NCBI RefSeq assembly: GCF_004341205.1
Contig: NZ_SLUL01000011.1
Coordinates: forward strand, 1 to 64,000
Reading direction: 5' to 3'
Source: Thermolongibacillus altinsuensis
Lineage (GTDB): Bacteria; Bacillota; Bacilli; Bacillales; Anoxybacillaceae
DNA length: 64,000 nucleotides
The notes under the pieces were generated by a model. It was not told the DNA's origin. It saw only the letters and a list, made by a program, of their open reading frames with translations, and did no database searches. Positions 33,696-43,313 of the stretch are shown here, one piece after another; position 1 is the first letter of the stretch; each line of letters opens with the position of its first letter. Position numbers and translations under genes: made by a program.

Positions 33696-35281
33696 TGAAT
33701 GACAAAAAAATTGCGTTTATTTATTGTGTTAATAATCGAGCTTTATATGAAGAATCTGTTCGTTATGTAAAATCTCTTCATGTGCCAAAGGGATATGAAA
33801 TTGAATTTATTGCTATCGAAGGTGCTTCAAGTATTACTTCAGGGTACAACCAAGGAATGAGGAAGACTGATGCAAAGTATAAAGTGTATTTGCATCAGGA
33901 TGTGTTTATAGTTAACAAAAATTTTATTATAGATATTTTAGACATTTTTCAAAAATATTCCGAAGTTGGAATGATTGGTGTTGTTGGATCACAATCCGTA
34001 CCTTTTAATGGTATTTGGTGGGAAAGTGAAAAAAAAGTTGGTAAAGTTTATGATAATCATAACGGTAAAATGGAATTATTGAAATTTACAGACATAGAAG
34101 CAGAATTTTCAGAAGTTCAGGTTATAGACGGATTAATAATGATTACTCAATATGATCTCCAATGGAGAGAGGATTTATTCAAAGGATGGCATTTTTATGA
34201 TGCATCGCATAGCTTGGAGTTTATAAGAAAAGGATATAAAGTGGTTGTGCCCAGTCAGTCTGAACCTTGGTGTGTGCATGATTGTGGGATTATTCATTTA
34301 AAAGATGATTACGACTATGATCGAGAAATATTTTGTCGAGAGTATTTATTATCTAAAAGTTTAAATTTTGATAAAATTATGAAACCTATTATTTCAATTT
34401 GTATTCCGACTTATAATCGCCAAAAAGAAATTGAGAAAAGCATTATTTCTATTGTTTCTCAAATAAATGATGAGCGTGTTGAGATTATTGTATCGGATAA
34501 CGCTTCTACAGATTCCACTCAAGAAATCGTCCGATTTTATTCTAAAAAATATAAAAACATTAAGTATGTTAGGAATGAGCAGAATTTAGGTTCGGAGCGA
34601 AATATTATTAATGCACTTAACCAAGCTTCAGGAACTTATATTTTGTTACATGGAGATGACGACTACTTTAAGCAAGATTCATTATGTAGATTACTTAATA
34701 TTGTAACCAATAATCCACAATGTTCGCTTTTTTTCATTGATGTTTTAAATGATAAAAAAGATGTAACTTTTGGCAAAGGGTTGGATCAATATTTAAAAGA
34801 AACATCGATTTATTCAACTTTTATATCTTCTATTATGTTTAAGAAAGAATATTATTTAAATATTAAAAACCCTACTTTGTTTATAGGAAGCTTTATTAAT
34901 CAAGTATATATACAGTATAAAATTTTGCAACAAAATCCGCATTTTTGTATCATTCGAGATGCTATTTTTACACAAGAGGGCAATGATATTATTGGCTACA
35001 ATTATGGAGAAGTATTTATTAAAAATTACTTAGATATTTTACACTATTTTAAAGGTGACAATTCGGTGAAATTTTTAACTGAGGAAACAATTAAACAGGA
35101 GAAGAAAAAAATGTTGGAAACTACGATTTTCTATTGGTATCGCTACATTTTGCGTAATAAACCACCTGTGAGTCTTGACTATTTTGACGATATATTTGTT
35201 GAGTATTACAAAGATGAACCGTATTTCGTAACAGCAAAATCCATTTTTGAAAGAATCAAATATGAAGAGATGCAACATTAG
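33695..35281 (+). CDS. Two-domain glycosyltransferase
   Basis: A protein of about 528 residues. The N-terminal part (about 1-225) resembles the GT2-like family seen in surface-glycan loci (FIYCVNNRALYEESVRYV, SGYNQGMRKTDAKYKVYLHQDVFI, WWESEKKVGKVYDNHNGK). The C-terminal part (about 230-430) is a canonical GT2 domain (PIISICIPTYNRQKEIEKSI, VSDNASTDSTQEIV, LLHGDDDYF). The start is ATG 33695, touching the previous stop (TGATG); GTG 33692 is possible. A bifunctional transferase adding two sugars is plausible. Confidence 0.82.
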   Translation: MNDKKIAFIYCVNNRALYEESVRYVKSLHVPKGYEIEFIAIEGASSITSGYNQGMRKTDAKYKVYLHQDVFIVNKNFIIDILDIFQKYSEVGMIGVVGSQSVPFNGIWWESEKKVGKVYDNHNGKMELLKFTDIEAEFSEVQVIDGLIMITQYDLQWREDLFKGWHFYDASHSLEFIRKGYKVVVPSQSEPWCVHDCGIIHLKDDYDYDREIFCREYLLSKSLNFDKIMKPIISICIPTYNRQKEIEKSIISIVSQINDERVEIIVSDNASTDSTQEIVRFYSKKYKNIKYVRNEQNLGSERNIINALNQASGTYILLHGDDDYFKQDSLCRLLNIVTNNPQCSLFFIDVLNDKKDVTFGKGLDQYLKETSIYSTFISSIMFKKEYYLNIKNPTLFIGSFINQVYIQYKILQQNPHFCIIRDAIFTQEGNDIIGYNYGEVFIKNYLDILHYFKGDNSVKFLTEETIKQEKKKMLETTIFYWYRYILRNKPPVSLDYFDDIFVEYYKDEPYFVTAKSIFERIKYEEMQH

Positions 35282-35310
35282 AATCATTTTAGAAAAGGAG
35301 TACTTGAATA

Positions 35311-36087
35311 ATGAAGGTTGTAATTTTAGCAGGTGGATTCGGTACTCGTATTAGCGAAGAGTCACATTTAAGACCGAAACCTATGGTTGAAATTGGGGGA
35401 AAACCTATACTTTGGCATATTATGAAACTATATTCTTATTATGGGTTTAATGATTTTATTATTTGTCTGGGTTACAAAGGTTATTATATTAAAGAATATT
35501 TTGCTCATTACTTTTTACATGAGTCGGATGTAACCTTCGATTTTAGAAATAATAATCAACAAATCATACACAATCATTCAGCAGAGCCATGGAAAGTTAC
35601 CCTTGTAAACACAGGAATTAACACAATGACAGGTGGACGAATTAAAAGAATACAAAACTATATTGGGAACGAAACATTTTTGGTTACATACGGAGACGGT
35701 GTATCTAACGTGAATATTCAAGAGTTAGTGTCTTATCATAAAGAACACGGAAAATACGCGACTGTTACCTCTGTTCAGCCTGCTGGAAGGTTCGGAGCAC
35801 TTAGTTTATCTGAAAAAAATGAGGTTCTCGGTTTTCATGAAAAACCAAAAGGGGATGGGCACTGGATTAATGCGGGCTTCTTTGTGTTTGAACCGGAAGT
35901 GTTTGATTATTTAAAAGATGATAATACTGTTCTTGAATTAGAACCGTTACAAAATTTAGCGTTTGATAATCAGCTTATTGCGTACAAACATTATGATTTT
36001 TGGCATCCAATGGATACTCTTCGTGATAAAAAACATTTAGAGGAGTTATGGGATAGCGGTAAAGCACCTTGGAAAGTTTGGGGTTGA
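35311..36087 (+). CDS. rfbF: Glucose-1-phosphate cytidylyltransferase RfbF
   Basis: A 258-residue nucleotidyltransferase that makes CDP-glucose from CTP and glucose 1-phosphate, the first step to CDP-3,6-dideoxyhexoses. Signature: VVILAGGFGTRISEESHLRPKPMVEIGGKPILWHIMK, VTYGDGVSN and GHWINAGFFVFEPEV. The length is normal. It starts the CDP-sugar set rfbF-rfbG-rfbH. Confidence 0.95.
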   Translation: MKVVILAGGFGTRISEESHLRPKPMVEIGGKPILWHIMKLYSYYGFNDFIICLGYKGYYIKEYFAHYFLHESDVTFDFRNNNQQIIHNHSAEPWKVTLVNTGINTMTGGRIKRIQNYIGNETFLVTYGDGVSNVNIQELVSYHKEHGKYATVTSVQPAGRFGALSLSEKNEVLGFHEKPKGDGHWINAGFFVFEPEVFDYLKDDNTVLELEPLQNLAFDNQLIAYKHYDFWHPMDTLRDKKHLEELWDSGKAPWKVWG

Positions 36088-36092
36088 TAAAT

Positions 36093-37160
36093 ATGTATTA
36101 CGATTTTTGGAAAGGAAAAAAGGTATTTATTACAGGACATACAGGGTTTAAAGGAACTTGGCTATCTCTATGGTTGACAAAATTAGGGGCTCATGTTACC
36201 GGATATGCTTTACCACCTGATGAGGAAAATTCTCTTTTTTATTTATGTAAAACGGATCAGATGGTTGATTCTTATTTTGGCGATGTCCGTGATTATGAGA
36301 AACTTCAAACTTGTCTCTTGCAAGCAAAACCAGACATTGTTATACACTTAGCTGCTCAGCCATTAGTAAGAGAATCTTATCGAAATCCGGTTGATACTTA
36401 CTCTATCAATGTGATGGGAACAGTTCATTTATTAGATTCTGTTAGGAAATGTGATTGTGTAAGAGCTGTTGTCAATGTTACTACAGATAAGTGTTATGAA
36501 AATCATGAATGGCTTTGGTCATATAGAGAAAACGATGCGCTAGGTGGCAAAGATCCGTATTCTAATAGTAAAGCATGTTCAGAGTTTGTAACAAACGCTT
36601 ATCGCAATTCGTTCTTTTCACCTAAACAGTATGCTAAACATGGGGTTGCCCTTGCTTCTGCAAGAGCAGGAAATGTTATCGGAGGGGGAGATTGGGCAAA
36701 AGAAAGGCTTATACCAGACTGTTTTAGGGCTATTCTTAATAAGGAAACGCTTGTGATAAGGAATCCAAAGGCTATTCGCCCTTGGCAGCATGTTTTAGAA
36801 CCTTTAAGTGGATATTTAATTCTTGCAGAATACTTGTACGAGTATGGACCTGATTATGGCGAGGCATGGAATTTTGGACCAAAAGAAGATAATCGAACAG
36901 TTGAGTGGATTGTTCAATATATCAGTAAAATATGGAAAAATGAAATAGACTATAAAGTTATCGAAGATGAAAAGCAATTTCGTGAGGCAACATACTTAAG
37001 GCTTGACTGGGCTAAAGCTAAAAATCGGTTAAATTGGCAGCCAAAATGGCAAATTGAAAGAGCTTTAGACATGACAATGAAATGGCTTGAAGCTTATATA
37101 AGAGATGAAGACATTGCAACAATATGCTTTAAGCAAATCGAAGAATACATGAACAACTAA
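36093..37160 (+). CDS. rfbG: CDP-glucose 4,6-dehydratase RfbG
   Basis: A 355-residue extended short-chain dehydrogenase that converts CDP-glucose to CDP-4-keto-6-deoxyglucose. NAD motif VFITGHTGFKGTWLSLWL, catalytic VTTDKCYEN and the YxxxK DPYSNSKAC, then IRPWQHVLEPLSGYL. The start at ATG 36093 lies just behind the rfbF stop. The frame open further upstream only overlaps rfbF. Confidence 0.95.
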   Translation: MYYDFWKGKKVFITGHTGFKGTWLSLWLTKLGAHVTGYALPPDEENSLFYLCKTDQMVDSYFGDVRDYEKLQTCLLQAKPDIVIHLAAQPLVRESYRNPVDTYSINVMGTVHLLDSVRKCDCVRAVVNVTTDKCYENHEWLWSYRENDALGGKDPYSNSKACSEFVTNAYRNSFFSPKQYAKHGVALASARAGNVIGGGDWAKERLIPDCFRAILNKETLVIRNPKAIRPWQHVLEPLSGYLILAEYLYEYGPDYGEAWNFGPKEDNRTVEWIVQYISKIWKNEIDYKVIEDEKQFREATYLRLDWAKAKNRLNWQPKWQIERALDMTMKWLEAYIRDEDIATICFKQIEEYMNN

Positions 37161-37176
37161 ATAGAAGGTGAGAAAG

Positions 37177-38547
37177 ATGAATTTTGACAACAAAGAAGAA
37201 GAGCTTAGAAAGCAAGTTATTAAAGCGGCAGTGCAGTACTATAATGAAGTTCATAAAAAAAAGAATTCATTTAAATTTAAATCAGGTGATACAATCCCTT
37301 ACGCAGGAAGAGTATTTGATGAGAGGGAAATTGTTAATTTAATTGATGCTTCTCTCGATTTTTGGCTTACAACTGGACGTTATGCGAGACAATTTGAAAA
37401 AGAGTTTGCTAAATTTTTGGGTGTAAAATATTGTTTGCTAACGAATTCTGGTTCTTCTGCTAATCTCCTTGCTTTTATGGCTCTAACGTCTCCGCTTTTG
37501 GGGGAAAGACGTATTAGGAGAGGGGACGAAGTTATTACAGTAGCTTGTAGTTTTCCAACTACTGTTGCCCCTATTATTCAATATGGAGCAGTTCCTGTTT
37601 TTCTTGATGTTGAACTGCCTAGTTATAATATTGATTGTTCAATGTTGGAAGAGGCCTTATCTGAAAAAACGAAAGCTGTTATGATTGCACATACTCTTGG
37701 AAATCCATTTAATTTACAAATAATTAAGGAATTTTGCGATCGACATGGTTTATGGCTTATTGAAGATAACTGCGATGCTTTAGGATCACGATATTATTAC
37801 GATGGAAAGTGGCGTTATACAGGAACAATAGGTGATATAGGGACTTCAAGTTTCTATCCTCCTCATCATATTACAATGGGAGAAGGAGGGGCAGTTTATA
37901 CGAATAATCCGCTACTTAAAAGAATTATTGAATCTCTTAGGGATTGGGGGAGAGACTGTTGGTGTCCTTCAGGAAAAGACAATACTTGTTGTAAACGATT
38001 CGAACAACAATTAGGAGAGTTGCCTTACGGCTATGATCATAAATATATATATTCTCACTTTGGCTATAACTTAAAAGTCACTGATATGCAAGCCGCCGTT
38101 GGTTGTGCTCAAATCGAGAAAATTCCACAGTTTGTCATAGCACGAAAACAAAACTGGGAAAAATTAAGAGAAGGTTTAAGGTCATTGAAGCATTACTTTA
38201 TATTGCCAGAGCCTGCCGAGAATTCTGATCCGAGTTGGTTTGGATTTTTGCTGACAGTCAAAAAAGATGCTCCTTTTACAAGAAAAGAAATTATTAAATA
38301 TTTAGAGTCTAATGGTATTCAAACTAGAATGTTATTCGCTGGTAATATTGTTAAGCATCCGTGTTTTGATGAATTACGCGAAAGTGGAACAGGTTATAGA
38401 ATAGTTGGTGAGCTAAAAAATACAGATTATATTCTTAATAATACATTTTGGATTGGAGTCTATCCTGGATTAACAGAAGATATGATAAATTTCATTGTTT
38501 CGAAGTTTTATGAATTTACTAATGTATTCAAGGGGGAACTCAAGTAA
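37177..38547 (+). CDS. rfbH: CDP-4-dehydro-6-deoxyglucose-3-dehydratase RfbH (E1)
   Basis: A 456-residue PMP-dependent, iron-sulfur enzyme of the aminotransferase fold that removes the 3-OH from CDP-4-keto-6-deoxyglucose, with an E3-type reductase. The PLP lysine is replaced by His (SSFYPPHHITMGEGGA), the hallmark of E1, and Cys for the [2Fe-2S] cluster are in CWCPSGKDNTCCKRF. The reductase partner (RfbI/AscD) is not encoded here and must come from elsewhere. Confidence 0.94.
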   Translation: MNFDNKEEELRKQVIKAAVQYYNEVHKKKNSFKFKSGDTIPYAGRVFDEREIVNLIDASLDFWLTTGRYARQFEKEFAKFLGVKYCLLTNSGSSANLLAFMALTSPLLGERRIRRGDEVITVACSFPTTVAPIIQYGAVPVFLDVELPSYNIDCSMLEEALSEKTKAVMIAHTLGNPFNLQIIKEFCDRHGLWLIEDNCDALGSRYYYDGKWRYTGTIGDIGTSSFYPPHHITMGEGGAVYTNNPLLKRIIESLRDWGRDCWCPSGKDNTCCKRFEQQLGELPYGYDHKYIYSHFGYNLKVTDMQAAVGCAQIEKIPQFVIARKQNWEKLREGLRSLKHYFILPEPAENSDPSWFGFLLTVKKDAPFTRKEIIKYLESNGIQTRMLFAGNIVKHPCFDELRESGTGYRIVGELKNTDYILNNTFWIGVYPGLTEDMINFIVSKFYEFTNVFKGELK

Positions 38548-39620
38548 TGAATAAAGTTTTAGAACAAGATTTTCTTGAGATTCTCCCGTATATTGATAAA
38601 AAGGCACTTTATCGTTCAAAGTGGTTAATTACGGGAGCTACAGGAGTAATTGGGGCTTATTTAGTAGCTTTTTTAAGTTGGTTAAATGAATATGAGCAGA
38701 ATAATGAAATGGAAATTACGATAGTACATCGAAGTGATGGTATAGAACAACATCCAATTATAGGTTCTTTATGCGATAGGGATTATATATCTTTTTGGAA
38801 AGCGGATTTAAGCAGAGAATTTATTGTACCTAACTTAGAAAAATATAATTATGTAATCCATGCTGCATCTAATGCAGCGCCTAAAGCATACTTGAATGAC
38901 CCAATTGGTACGATTAATGCTAACGTTAAGGCAACTGAATATTTTTTAAACGGATTGAAAAACAGTAAACAACTTAAATGCTTTTTATATGTGAGTTCAG
39001 GAGAAATTTATGGGGAACCAGAAATTGTTCCTACTCCAGAAGAATATATTGGAAAAACAAACCATTTGCATACAAGATCATGTTATGTGGAGGCAAAAAG
39101 ATTTGCTGAAGTACTATGTATAAACTATTATCGTCAGTATAAAATACCTGTTAAAATTATTCGTCCTATTCATGTATTTGGACCAGGTTTTAAAAAAGAT
39201 GATGGAAGAGTGTGGGCAGATTTTATTAACAATGTAGTGAATGGGGAAAATATTGAAGTGTTGAGTAACGGAAGAGCTGAACGAGGCTTTTGTTACATTG
39301 CTGGAGCCATAACTCAAGTATTTGCTGTTATTCAGAAGGGACAAAATGGAGAATGTTACAATATCGGCAGTGATAGGCTTGTTTCTATTAAAGAATTGGC
39401 GCATATCATTTCTAAAATTGGTGCTTTTGTGCTTGGGAAAAATACACAAGTTGTGATAAAAAAACAAGTGCTACCTCATCTTTTGGGTAGTCCAAATATA
39501 TCATGCCCAAATATTGAAAAAGTTCAGCAACTTTCGCCAACCTTGAATATTGATTTACAAGAAGGTATTACCAGAATTCTGAAATGGATGTTGCTTGAAA
39601 ATCAGAAAAGGAGAGCTTAA
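38547..39620 (+). CDS. NAD(P)-dependent sugar epimerase/reductase (extended SDR)
   Basis: A 357-residue SDR: GITGATGVIGAYL-type dinucleotide motif (WLITGATGVIGAYL), FLYVSSGEIYGEP and catalytic SCYVEAK. Its place between rfbH and a C-methyltransferase suggests that it acts on the CDP-4-keto-3,6-dideoxy sugar, most likely as a C-4 reductase (as abequose or paratose synthase do) or an epimerase. The exact stereochemistry cannot be predicted. It overlaps the rfbH stop by one base (TAATG). Confidence 0.83.
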   Translation: MNKVLEQDFLEILPYIDKKALYRSKWLITGATGVIGAYLVAFLSWLNEYEQNNEMEITIVHRSDGIEQHPIIGSLCDRDYISFWKADLSREFIVPNLEKYNYVIHAASNAAPKAYLNDPIGTINANVKATEYFLNGLKNSKQLKCFLYVSSGEIYGEPEIVPTPEEYIGKTNHLHTRSCYVEAKRFAEVLCINYYRQYKIPVKIIRPIHVFGPGFKKDDGRVWADFINNVVNGENIEVLSNGRAERGFCYIAGAITQVFAVIQKGQNGECYNIGSDRLVSIKELAHIISKIGAFVLGKNTQVVIKKQVLPHLLGSPNISCPNIEKVQQLSPTLNIDLQEGITRILKWMLLENQKRRA

Positions 39621-39621
39621 A

Positions 39622-40815
39622 ATGAGTAACTATCATTGCATAGAAGTATGTCGAGCTTGTCAAAGTGACCTTTTATTTGAAATATATAAAAAAAATGACA
39701 TTCCTATTGCTGGAATTTATACAAATCAAGACAATTATGTTAATATTCATTCTCCGATAACCATTATGATATGTGAACACTGCAGGCTTGTTCAATTAAA
39801 AGAAACAATTGATTCAAGTGTATATACAGAATACCATTTTGTTGGTAACTCTTCTTCTTCGTATGAATTCTATTTGAATCAGTTAGCTCGTCAACTTGTG
39901 GAACAGTTTTATTTGAAGGAAAAAGATATTTTTGAAATAGGAGCAAGCAATGGTGTATTGTTAAAGTATTTAAGGAGATACGGAGAAAATAATGTTTTTG
40001 GAATTGAGCCCTCTATTAAGTTGTGTGAAGACGCAAAAGGTTTTGATATACATTTAGATCAAGGTTATTTTGACCGAAGTTATGTAAATGAGCTAAATAA
40101 CAAATATGATTGCGTGATTATTAGACATGTTTTAGAGCATATTGACCATTTACGAGAAGTTATATTTCTAATTAGCGAAATTTTGAAGGACGATGGAATT
40201 GTTGTTGTGGAAGTTCCAAGTATCAATGAGATGGTTCGAAAAAGAAATTACTCTAACGTTTTTCATGAGCATTTGAATTACTTTTCGGAACAAACACTAA
40301 ATTATTTATTTACAAAAATAGGTTTTGAACCGTTTTTTACTAAAAACGTAGATATTCATGGTGGAGCAATATTTTCCGTATATAAAAAAGCACAAGATTT
40401 CATAAAAGTAACAAACGAAACAGCACAAGTAGAGATAGATGAAATAATATCTTTTTTTGTAGAATCCGACCAATATTATAAAGATATAAGAAAAATAGTT
40501 TTAGACTTAATAGAAAAAGGTAAAACTGTCCATGGATTTGGAGCATCTCATCGGACATTTACTATTTTAGGATACGCAAATCTTGATAAAGGGCATATAC
40601 CATATATATATGATAATAATTCATTATTACATGGAAAAGTACTAAATGGATTTGGAAATGTTATTGTGTCTCCTACTTTTATCCAAAAATTTTCTCCAGA
40701 TGCTATCGTTATTTTTGCCACTTCATATGAAAAGGAAATTAGGGAAGAATTGAAAAATAAATACGGATATAAGGGTGAAATAATATCTATCAGACAAGAG
40801 GTAGTATCTAAATGA
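39622..40815 (+). CDS. Sugar C-methyltransferase (TylCIII/NovU-like)
   Basis: A 397-residue enzyme with an N-terminal zinc-binding module (CRACQS ... ICEHCRLVQL), a class I SAM domain (IFEIGASNGVLLKYLRRYG, VIIRHVLEHI) and the C-terminal domain of deoxysugar C-methyltransferases (VHGFGASHRTFTILGY, YIYDNNSLLHGKVLNG). Relatives methylate C-3 of 4-ketosugars to form branched deoxysugars. ATG 39622 lies 1 bp behind the SDR stop; the frame upstream of it is read-through. Confidence 0.88.
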   Translation: MSNYHCIEVCRACQSDLLFEIYKKNDIPIAGIYTNQDNYVNIHSPITIMICEHCRLVQLKETIDSSVYTEYHFVGNSSSSYEFYLNQLARQLVEQFYLKEKDIFEIGASNGVLLKYLRRYGENNVFGIEPSIKLCEDAKGFDIHLDQGYFDRSYVNELNNKYDCVIIRHVLEHIDHLREVIFLISEILKDDGIVVVEVPSINEMVRKRNYSNVFHEHLNYFSEQTLNYLFTKIGFEPFFTKNVDIHGGAIFSVYKKAQDFIKVTNETAQVEIDEIISFFVESDQYYKDIRKIVLDLIEKGKTVHGFGASHRTFTILGYANLDKGHIPYIYDNNSLLHGKVLNGFGNVIVSPTFIQKFSPDAIVIFATSYEKEIREELKNKYGYKGEIISIRQEVVSK

Positions 40816-41606
40816 ATATGTATGTGAGAAATATCCGAAAATCGATATTGGATATGATGTACAGATCTAAGTCATCTCATATTGGCTCGTGTTTTTCTAT
40901 CGTCGAGATATTGTATACCTTGTACTTTAAAGTTTTAAACATCCAAGGATCAACTTATAAATTAGAAGCAAAGGATAAGTTTATTTTAAGTAAAGCGCAT
41001 GGAAGTGCTGCATTATATGCTACATTAGCAGAAAGAGGATTTTTCAGTAAGGAAAGATTGCGGGAATATTATGTAGACGGTGGTTCACTTCCTGGGCATT
41101 TAGATATGTTGTCTGTGCCAGGAGTAGAAGTTTCTGCTGGCTCACTTGGACATGGACTATCAATTGGAACAGGGATAGCAATTGCAAAAAAACAAGAATG
41201 TAAAAGCGAGCATGTATATGTGTTATTAGGGGATGGAGAATGTAATGAGGGGAGTGTTTGGGAGGCAGCTATGCTTGCTGCGCATCTGCAGCTGACAAAT
41301 TTAACTGCTATAGTGGACTATAATAAATTTCAAGGATTTGGAAAAACGAATGAAGTTATTAATCAACGAAATTTAAATGAAAGATGGCTTGCTTTTGGTT
41401 GGGAAGTAATAGAAGTTGACGGACATAACATTGAAAAGTTAGAGGAGGCACTTAAAGCTGTTCAAAAAGGGCCAAAAGTTCTTATTGCCCATACTATCAA
41501 GGGTAAGGGAGTATCTTTTATGGAAAATAAACTCGAGTGGCATTATAAATCGCCTAATGATCAAGAATACTTATTAGCATTAAAGGAAATGGAAGATATG
41601 TTATGA
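40812..41606 (+). CDS. Transketolase-like enzyme, N-terminal (ThDP-binding) subunit
   Basis: A 264-residue protein matching the pyrophosphate-binding half of transketolase: SKAHGSAALYATLA, GSLGHGLSIGTGIA and the ThDP/metal motif GDGECNEGSVWEAAMLAAHLQLTNL followed by DYNKFQ. It overlaps the methyltransferase gene (ATGA) and the gene for the other half (ATGA), so the two subunits are made together. In this setting it most likely transfers a two-carbon unit to or from a nucleotide sugar, not in the pentose pathway. Confidence 0.88.
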   Translation: MNMYVRNIRKSILDMMYRSKSSHIGSCFSIVEILYTLYFKVLNIQGSTYKLEAKDKFILSKAHGSAALYATLAERGFFSKERLREYYVDGGSLPGHLDMLSVPGVEVSAGSLGHGLSIGTGIAIAKKQECKSEHVYVLLGDGECNEGSVWEAAMLAAHLQLTNLTAIVDYNKFQGFGKTNEVINQRNLNERWLAFGWEVIEVDGHNIEKLEEALKAVQKGPKVLIAHTIKGKGVSFMENKLEWHYKSPNDQEYLLALKEMEDML

Positions 41607-42532
41607 GAAATGCATTTATTCATTCATTAATCGAAGAAGCTCGGAGAAATAAAGATATATTTTTAATTACTCCAGATCTCGGTTTTTCGGTACTGGAAAA
41701 ATTCGCAGAGGAGTTTCCAGATAGATTTCTGAATGTTGGAATTGCTGAGCAGAATGCTATTGGTGTAGCATCAGGTTTAGCGATTTCAGGAAAAGTTGTT
41801 TATGTATATAGTATTATCCCGTTTGTGACAATGAGATGTTTTGAGCAAGTAAGAATCGATGTTGCTTATATGAATTCAAATGTCCGATTAGTCGGGGTGG
41901 GAGCAGGTTTGTCTTACGGACCATCAGGAGCTACTCATCATGCTATAGAGGATATTGCGATTATGCGAGCTTTACCTAATATGACAGTTTGTTGTCCTGG
42001 AGATCCTTTAGAAGTGAGACAAATTTTAAAAGAAAGTGTGCAGTATCAAGGACCAATGTATATTCGTTTGGCTAAAAGCGGAGAACCACAAATTCATTCG
42101 AATGATACAGAAGTCAAAATTGGTAAAGCGATTGTTGTCTGTGAGGGAGAGGACTTAGCTATTTTGGCAACGAGTAATATGCTTGAAACGGCATACAAGG
42201 TAACTTGCTCGTTAAAGGAAAAAGGAATTCATTGCTGTCTTATCAGTGTTCCTACACTAAAACCATTCGATTATCAAACAATCAATGAATTAATTAATAG
42301 AAATATTCCTATAGTTACATTGGAAGAGCATAGTGTCATTGGAGGACTAGGAAGCATTGTGGCTGAACAAATTGCTGAAAGTGGAAAAGGTGTTAAATTT
42401 AAGCGGCTTGGAATTCCAGACAGTTACTCTCATTATGTAGGAAGCCACGTATATTTGAGAGAAAAATTTAGATTAAGTGAAAATCAAATCATTACAACTC
42501 TTGAATCGTTCATTTATAAAAAAACTCTATAA
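41603..42532 (+). CDS. Transketolase-like enzyme, C-terminal (Pyr) subunit
   Basis: A 309-residue protein with the pyrimidine-binding and C-terminal domains of transketolase: the catalytic Glu in FLNVGIAEQNAIGVASGLA, GPSGATHHAIEDIAIMRALPNM and VTLEEHSVIGGLGS. It supplies the other half of the split enzyme. Stand-alone two-gene transketolases in sugar loci are known for branched or modified sugars. The substrate is inferred from neighbours only. Confidence 0.88.
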   Translation: MRNAFIHSLIEEARRNKDIFLITPDLGFSVLEKFAEEFPDRFLNVGIAEQNAIGVASGLAISGKVVYVYSIIPFVTMRCFEQVRIDVAYMNSNVRLVGVGAGLSYGPSGATHHAIEDIAIMRALPNMTVCCPGDPLEVRQILKESVQYQGPMYIRLAKSGEPQIHSNDTEVKIGKAIVVCEGEDLAILATSNMLETAYKVTCSLKEKGIHCCLISVPTLKPFDYQTINELINRNIPIVTLEEHSVIGGLGSIVAEQIAESGKGVKFKRLGIPDSYSHYVGSHVYLREKFRLSENQIITTLESFIYKKTL

Positions 42533-42551
42533 GGAAGAGGTTATCTAGTTT

Positions 42552-43307
42552 ATGAAAGGCATCATCCTCGCAGGTGGGACGGGCTCTCGTCTTTATCCGT
42601 TAACAAAAGTGACAAATAAACACTTGCTACCAGTCGGCAAATATCCGATGATTTACCATGCAATTTATAAACTGAAAGAGGCTAATATTACTGACATTCT
42701 AATTGTAACCGGTCGTGAACATATGGGGGATGTTGTGAATCTTTTAGGAAGTGGTTCTGAATTTGATGTTGAGTTTACATATAAAGTACAGGATCAAGCT
42801 GGTGGAATTGCGCAAGCGCTAGGATTATGTGAAGCGTTCGTTGGCAATGATTTAATGACAGTTATTTTAGGGGACAATGTATTTTCTGACAGCATTGTTC
42901 CTTATGTTGAAAACTTTAAAAAACAGGCAGCAGGAGCGAAAATTTTAATTAAAGAAGTTAAGGATCCTGAACGATTTGGGGTACCTGAACTTGAAGGTGA
43001 TCGAATTAAGAGTATTGAAGAAAAGCCAAAGAAGCCTAAAAGCCGGTATGCAGTTACGGGAATTTATATGTATGATGCTAAAGTATTTGACATTATTAAA
43101 ACGTTAAAACCGTCCGCACGCGGCGAATTAGAAATTACGGATGTGAATAATGCTTACATTGAACGAAATGAACTTACGTATGATATTTTGAATGGATGGT
43201 GGACGGATGCCGGTACGCATGCATCCTATTTGCGAGCCAATGAACTTGCTAAAGATGTCGATTTCGGTAGCTTGTTTAATAAGAATATGAAAATAATTGA
43301 AGGATGA
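42552..43307 (+). CDS. rfbA: Glucose-1-phosphate thymidylyltransferase RfbA
   Basis: A 251-residue enzyme making dTDP-glucose. Motifs: MKGIILAGGTGSRLYPLTKVTNKHLLPVGKYPMIYHAIYKL, VILGDNVF and EEKPKKPKS. It is of the short form, without the allosteric C-terminal extension of the approximately 290-residue RmlA type. It begins the dTDP-L-rhamnose set. Confidence 0.93.
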   Translation: MKGIILAGGTGSRLYPLTKVTNKHLLPVGKYPMIYHAIYKLKEANITDILIVTGREHMGDVVNLLGSGSEFDVEFTYKVQDQAGGIAQALGLCEAFVGNDLMTVILGDNVFSDSIVPYVENFKKQAAGAKILIKEVKDPERFGVPELEGDRIKSIEEKPKKPKSRYAVTGIYMYDAKVFDIIKTLKPSARGELEITDVNNAYIERNELTYDILNGWWTDAGTHASYLRANELAKDVDFGSLFNKNMKIIEG

Positions 43308-43313
43308 AACCAT

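Noticed and set aside
40812-42532. Broken transketolase gene
   Set aside because: The two halves have their own starts with an ATGA overlap and each ends at a domain boundary, as in true two-subunit transketolases.
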